DNA from: Scenedesmus sp. ARA3
Lineage: Eukaryota > Chlorophyta > Chlorophyceae > Sphaeropleales > Scenedesmaceae
Reading direction: 5' to 3'
DNA: 61,151 nucleotides
Assembly (NCBI GenBank): GCA_004335835.1
Contig: RWJK01000317.1
Location: 1 to 61,151, forward strand
Shown: in pieces, positions 56,024 to 61,151 of the stretch
Layout of the letters: each line of letters begins with the position of its first letter
Numbering within the stretch: position 1 is the first letter of the stretch
Made by a program: the position numbers and the translations under genes
Notes under the pieces: generated by a model
The model's database searches: none
The model's input: only the letters and a program-made list of their open reading frames with translations
What the model was told of the DNA's origin: nothing

Positions 56024-57478
56024 ATGGCGTCCCAGCAGGGGCGCCAGCAGCTGCTGGCTCTGCTGCTGCTGTTGCTGGGTCAGGCCTGCGTCAGCATCCC
56101 AGCAGCAGCCAGTACTAGCAGAGAAGGCACCATCCTAGTCAGTTATAACCCGCTAAATCGGCAACAGGTGAGCTGCTTGGACAACTGCTGCTGCTGCATA
56201 TCAGTTCTACAGCGTCTGCAAGCTGCTGGCTGGCATGTGTCCCGCATGTGTGCAGTCCACTGCAGAGTCAGCGGTTTGGTTACACCTGCAGGCTTCTGCA
56301 TGCTCCACATCAGCACCAGCACAGCGGCGGCACGGCTGGTTTCCAGCTGCCAAACTGCTAGCAGCCACCATCCCTGCCTGCCCTGTCTTCACTCTGCTGT
56401 TGTTCAGGCGCTCGACTCTCTAAACGCCCGCGGTTACGACGTCGTGCAAGACCTAGCAACACTCGGCATTCTGGTCGCTAAGCTGCGCCCAGGGCCTGCA
56501 GCAGCAGCAGCAGCTGCTGCCGGCGGCGTAACGTCAGCAGCAGCACAGGCGGCAGCCCTGGAGTCAGCTGCTGGCATTGAAGCTGCAGCCTTTAATGGAA
56601 TGATGTACTTGGTCGAACCAGTGCCAGGCAGCCCGCTGATATCTGATGCTGCTGGGACACCCAGCTCAGGGCAGCAGCCTAGCGCAGCAGCAGCGGCAGC
56701 AGCAGCAGCATCGGCGCAGTGTGCATGGCCGGATGCCAGGGATGTGGATTATACAGTAGGGATCAAGGAAGAGGGCAGGTCATATGGCATGAAGATGGTG
56801 CAGGCAGATACAGCAGAGATGCAAGACATTGCGGACACGTTCAAGAGCAAGGTGCTGTACTGTGTCATGGATACAGGCCTGGACGTTGCTAACAAGGAGT
56901 TCGCAGGAGTAGGTGAGTGTGTGGCAGTGCGCGCTGGCGTAACGGCAGCAGCGGCAAGCCTGCAACGTGTTGCGCAGCCGCCAGCGCTACAGCCTTACGC
57001 TGTGGTGGTTGCCGTGCGCTTGTTGGCAAGTTTGGATATTAAACACGTGGCCCAGGTCTCAGATAGCAGGATGCTTGTGGGTGCCTCTTGTTCCTAAACC
57101 GCCAGTGTGGCTGCTGCAGCTGTCCTGATGGAGCAGCCACTTTTGTCAACTGCTGCGCCAGTCCACAAGTGTCAACGGCAACGTAAGCCACTATGCTGCT
57201 GCCGACACTTTGCTTCCATGTAACTCTGCGCAGCGTTGAGTGGCGCTGTGCCCGAAGACATATCACCCGTGTCCCCGAGGTGGGACCAAGACACTGTGGG
57301 GCACGGCACACATGTGTCTGGCGTCATCGCTGCTGTGAGGAACGCCAAGGGCATCATTGGTGTGTCTCCTGAAGGAGCCAACCTCATCCAGTGAGTGTCT
57401 TAGTGCTGCTTTGCACTCGTGACTGAGCTGAGGGAGCGTGCTGATGCCACAACCGGGCCAACATCTAGAGAATGCCTG

Positions 57479-57513
<35 letters not shown>

Positions 57514-60025
57514 CAGCAGCAGCTGAGATAGACAGCAGTGCCCGCTACTGAGCAGTTGTCCTGATCAGTGGTTGTTTTAACCCTGTTGGGCATCCCACAG
57601 CAGTGCAGCTCGACGTCGTGCTTTAGGCTCTGGGATTCATCATCGCATAAATGTGTGTCATCTCGTATCAGCTGGTGCCTTCCTGCGCTGCCATCACTGC
57701 TGCACTGCAGCATATCTCTCTGCACCGTACGTGATGCTGGTCGCTGATGCTCGGCAGCGACAAAGAACAGCCTGCGGGCCACAACTATCACTCATAGGTG
57801 TCTTGTGTGTCTCTGTGTGTCTGTGTGCGTGCTTGCTGCAGCGTGCGCGTGATGCCGGACGCCACCGCCTACACAAGCACTGCGCTGGAGGGCCTGCAGC
57901 AGTGTGTTACCGAGTTTGACCGGCGGAAAGCAGCCGCTGCTGTGCCTGACATGAAGCTTGTGATATCCATGAGCCTCGGGTCCCCTGAAGTACCCACGCG
58001 GATACTTTGGGATGAGGCCATCAGTCGGCTGACCGTGCAGCGCTCAGATATTCTGCTGGTAGCTGCTGCCGGCAACACCGGGACAAAAGCAGACTATGAG
58101 TACCCTGCAGGCAACCCAAATGTGCTGGCTGTGGCAGCTGTCGATGCAAGCGGCGCAGTCGCGTCGTTCAGCACGCGGCAGAAATACGTCGCCATTGCAG
58201 GGCCAGGTGCGTGCCTGCAGCGCGGCAGCAGCTGCAGCTGCTGCAGCAGCAGCAGCAGCAGATGGATGCTACGTGTCAGGGCTGCTGCTGCATGGTTATG
58301 CCGCTGACAGCAGAGGCCAGCAGGAACACAAACACCAAGCTGGTTGGCGCGCGCTGCCTTACCCTACGGCTATGGTTGCGTGCTTGCCACATGCACACCC
58401 ACCGACACATGCTCCGAGGCATCGCCCATTTGTTGTCTGACCTCTCTGACCCGCCTTCACTTTCTGTCCACTGTCGCAGGCGTGAACATTGTGTCCAGCA
58501 TCCCGCTGGCGCTGACTACCACTGACAGCTACTACTTGAATCAGGTCCTTGACCGCGTCAGCACAACGCCCCCGATCCCTGAAGTAATTGCTGACCCAGC
58601 TTTCCTGGCGCAGCCTCCTCCCGAGCCTCCAGCGGGCATCATCAGAGCTGATGTGTCAGGCCCGCTGGTCAGCTGCGGCCTTGCCTCGTCAGTGTGTGAA
58701 AGCGCAGCCGGCAAGATCTGCCTGATCCAGCGCGGCGGCAACACCTTCCGCGACAAGGTGAAGAATTGCATGGACGGCGGCGGCATCGGCGCACTGATCT
58801 ACAACCGCGACGACCTTCCGCCGTGCCAGCGCCTGGACACGATTACTGTCGGCAGTATCGAGCAGCAGCTAGCAGGCCCTGCTGACCGCGTGCCAACCAT
58901 GGCGCTCGCACGCGCACAGGGCGAGGCGCTGCTGCGCGCGCTGCAGAATGGCACGCAGCTCACTGCAAGCATCCGCTTCCCGGTGCTGCCGGCACAGACT
59001 GATGTCGGCCTGGGACTGATGAGCGGCACAAGTGAGCGGTCTTACCTGTTACTGTAGTAAATTGAGGGGTGACGTTGTTTATGGCAACGCCTGTGCGATC
59101 AGCTGCGTCTCAGCATGATCGGCACTCGACATGCCATGTCACACTGTCCAGCTGTAGCGCCTGTGAGGTTGCGTGATGAACGGGTTCGCATGTGCCAGCT
59201 GCTGCGCTTCTGTGGTGGTTGGCGCTGAACCAGCCGGCAGCTGCTGCCAGGGCTGTAAAGTGCAAGTGTTGTCATGAGTGCGAGCAGCCGGGTGTGCAAT
59301 TGGACAGCAACACAGCCTGTGCTGCTATCCTCACCAACACAGTCCCTGAGCTCCCCCTGAAGTACTTGCATGCTCTGTGCTGCACTGTTTCATGTACGCT
59401 TGCAGGTATGGCAACACCAGCTGTTTCTGGTGTTGCGGGGCTTGTGTGGTCAGCGCACACCGCGTGCGGCGCGGCAGAGATCCGCAACGCGCTGCTAGCC
59501 ACTGCCAAGATGCCGCAAGGCGCCACACCAGACGGCACGACATACGTCAGGGGCACCCGCAACAACGACGTAGGGTTTGGCATCGTGCAAGCGCTGGCAG
59601 CGCACAAGTACCTTCTTGCGAGGCCATGCAAGGCCCCGCCGCGTGCGCTGCAGGTTACTGTGCTGGTGCGGCCTGACGGAGTCAATGGCACCGATGCAAA
59701 GGCGACAGCCTTGCCGCCGGATGCCTTGCGCACGGTGGGGCAGCGGGTGACGCTGATTGTGAAGCTGCGGGATGCGGATGGCAACCCGGTGGTAGGGCAG
59801 AAGGTGCGCATCAGCGTGCAGCCAAGCCCTGACATGGTGAAGTGTGGCGCATACGAGCGAGCCACAAACGTTTTTGGCGCCTTTGGGGTGCGCTGCGCAG
59901 TGACGAAGGAAGGGCGGGCGGTGCTGACGGCTACTGTGCCTGCCGGGCCTGGCGTTGCTGCAAGCAAAGGCCAGTCCACGCTGAATATCCGGCGTGCGGG
60001 ACAGCAGACCAAGCTGCCGCGCTGA
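56024..60025 (+). CDS. Secreted subtilisin-like serine protease (subtilase, S8) with PA domain
   Basis: Six exons: 56024-56167, 56408-56912, 57234-57390, 57842-58206, 58480-59031, 59406-60025. They give 780 residues. The signal peptide is LLALLLLLLGQACVSIPAAA. A propeptide region follows with an Ala-rich insertion. Triad: Asp ~203 in YCVMDTGLD, His ~240 in GHGTHVSG, Ser ~575 in GTSMATPAVSG; the oxyanion Asn is in AAAGNTG. A protease-associated (PA) domain lies between His and Ser blocks (CGLASSVCESAAGKICLIQR … GGIGALIYN). The C-terminal ~120 residues (QVTVLVRPDGVNG … LRDADGNPVVGQKVRISVQP) resemble an Ig-like Big-type β-domain. All catalytic residues are intact. It is probably processed and acts in the secretory pathway, vacuole or outside the cell. 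The nucleophile Ser codon is split by the last intron. Confidence 0.93.
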
Positions 60026-61151
60026 TGTAGCGCAGGCATGACAGCATTGCGCGTGAAGGAGCAGTATGTTCCTGCAGATTGCGCTTGAGACCGTATGTAT
60101 GGCCACACTTGAGGTGTGCCATGCTGCAGTCTCAAGTACCGGATGGCAGCCTATGTTGCCGCGTCCCGTCCCATGTTGCCAGCATATGCAGGAGTGGTTG
60201 AAGACCCGCAGCTTCCACCTGGCCTCCTTGTTAAACGTGTCACACTGCAATGATTCTTCAACTGCCGTCAGCGGCAGCTTTCCTGCACATACTCGTCCAG
60301 CGATTTTGCAATGCATATTTACGCCTGATAGTGATACTGCCGCGCTGGTTGGGTTGCTTGTATTGTGCCGCCATGTGTGGATGCGGCTGCTGTTAGCACG
60401 TGCAGACGCAGCCACATGTGCCAGTAACGGGGTTCCATGCTTGCCGGCATTGGCCTCGACACATCAGCAGCAGGCAGATCAACAGCATGCTGCTGGTGCT
60501 TTGGCCCGGTGTTGCTGCTTTTGGACAGCAGTGGGATGGCAATGTGGGTTGCGTGGCGGCAGGCATCAGGCATTGTCCACACCACTCCATGGCTCTGCAC
60601 ATTTCATCACTTCTGCTGCAGTTGCTGCAGTGCATGGTATCTACTTCAGCACATGAACATACACATCCATCGGAATGCAGTATTATTTGACATGCAGTCT
60701 GCACCGCGTCATCACGTTTGGGTTGCTTCGCATTGGAAGACATCTGGTATGGCACGGCCCGAACAAGCAGGTGCACTCAAGCTGAGGCGCGCCGCGACCA
60801 ACTTGTGCATAGCAGTGCTACAGCCTTCTGTGTGCCCTCTGTGTAGGCCTTGCCATTTGGGCAGAACCATGGCTGCATGGGGTCGATGTGTACAGATGTG
60901 CATGTGTGTTAGTTGATGGCGGTGTGCCTCATCGCAGCGGCTTGCTTGCACGTGCGTTTGAGCGCGCGCAAGCGTGGTTTTACATGGCTCCTCCGCATGC
61001 ACTGGGTTACTAGTCCAGAGCATTAGTACTGCCAGTGCAGTGAAGTAGTAGTACACATGTGTACATACCTGTCACAGGCCTGGGAGAGAGGCTTGTTACA
61101 GGAGAAGGCAAGCTATCACCCGAGAGTGAGTCACTCGCCCTACTTTCAGCT
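60026..61151. other. 3' flank of the subtilase gene and unassigned right edge
   Basis: No supported gene. Several overlapping ORFs under 200 codons have no family resemblance or splice logic. No clear TGTAA was found near the stop. The right edge may belong to a neighbouring gene outside the window. Confidence 0.4.

Noticed and set aside
60066..60656. 196-codon ORF after the subtilase
   Set aside because: No family resemblance, mixed composition and it starts within the probable 3' UTR.
1..61151. tRNA or rRNA genes
   Set aside because: No T-loop/D-loop box combination or conserved rRNA core was seen on either strand by eye.

Overview
The window looks like nuclear DNA of a green alga, probably a chlorophyte of the Scenedesmus/Tetradesmus type. 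The reasons are intron-dense genes with GT-AG (rarely GC-AG) introns, moderately high GC, very heavy CAG/CTG triplet use, candidate TGTAA poly(A) signals, and a plastid-type Rieske oxygenase of the pheophorbide a oxygenase family. I see no operons, tRNAs, rRNAs, CRISPR arrays or intact transposons. All exon models were built by hand from reading frame, splice consensus, intron phase and protein-family fit; none has transcript support.

Layout. 1-1535 (+): 3' part of an RGG-rich protein gene. 3337-5638 (+): patatin-like lipase. 6545-10955 (-): Gfo/Idh/MocA oxidoreductase. 11152-14424 (-): secreted protein of unknown function. 14949-18029 (-): pseudouridine-5'-phosphate glycosidase (psuG). 18590-21723 (+): coiled-coil protein. 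22858-24905 (-): membrane-anchored GDSL/SGNH hydrolase. 25871-28719 (-): unknown Gln/Ala-rich protein. 28810-32748 (+): alpha/beta hydrolase. 33711-39158 (+): Rieske oxygenase. 40949-42903 (-): multi-pass membrane protein with a Pro/Ala/Gly-rich tail. 44405-52859 (-): BRO1-domain ALIX homologue. 53221-54961 (+): TMEM18 homologue. 56024-60025 (+): secreted subtilase with a PA domain. The remainder is flanking DNA.

The genes do not form one pathway. Several have housekeeping roles (ESCRT-associated ALIX, TMEM18, lipases, pseudouridine salvage, possibly chlorophyll catabolism). Three pairs are head to head and may share promoters: psuG/coiled-coil, Gln-rich/hydrolase, and ALIX/TMEM18.

The most unusual signal is structural. 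Many introns contain extra, diverged copies of the END or START of the neighbouring exon, still attached to its splice donor or acceptor. The copies stay in frame and are often arranged in tandem: up to five in the ALIX gene, four donor-side and three acceptor-side in the Rieske oxygenase gene, and one identical 82-bp copy in the hydrolase gene. In addition, many 3' splice sites are the last triplet of a sense-strand (CTG)n tract ending in CAG. Together these suggest introns that grow by tandem duplication across exon-intron borders.
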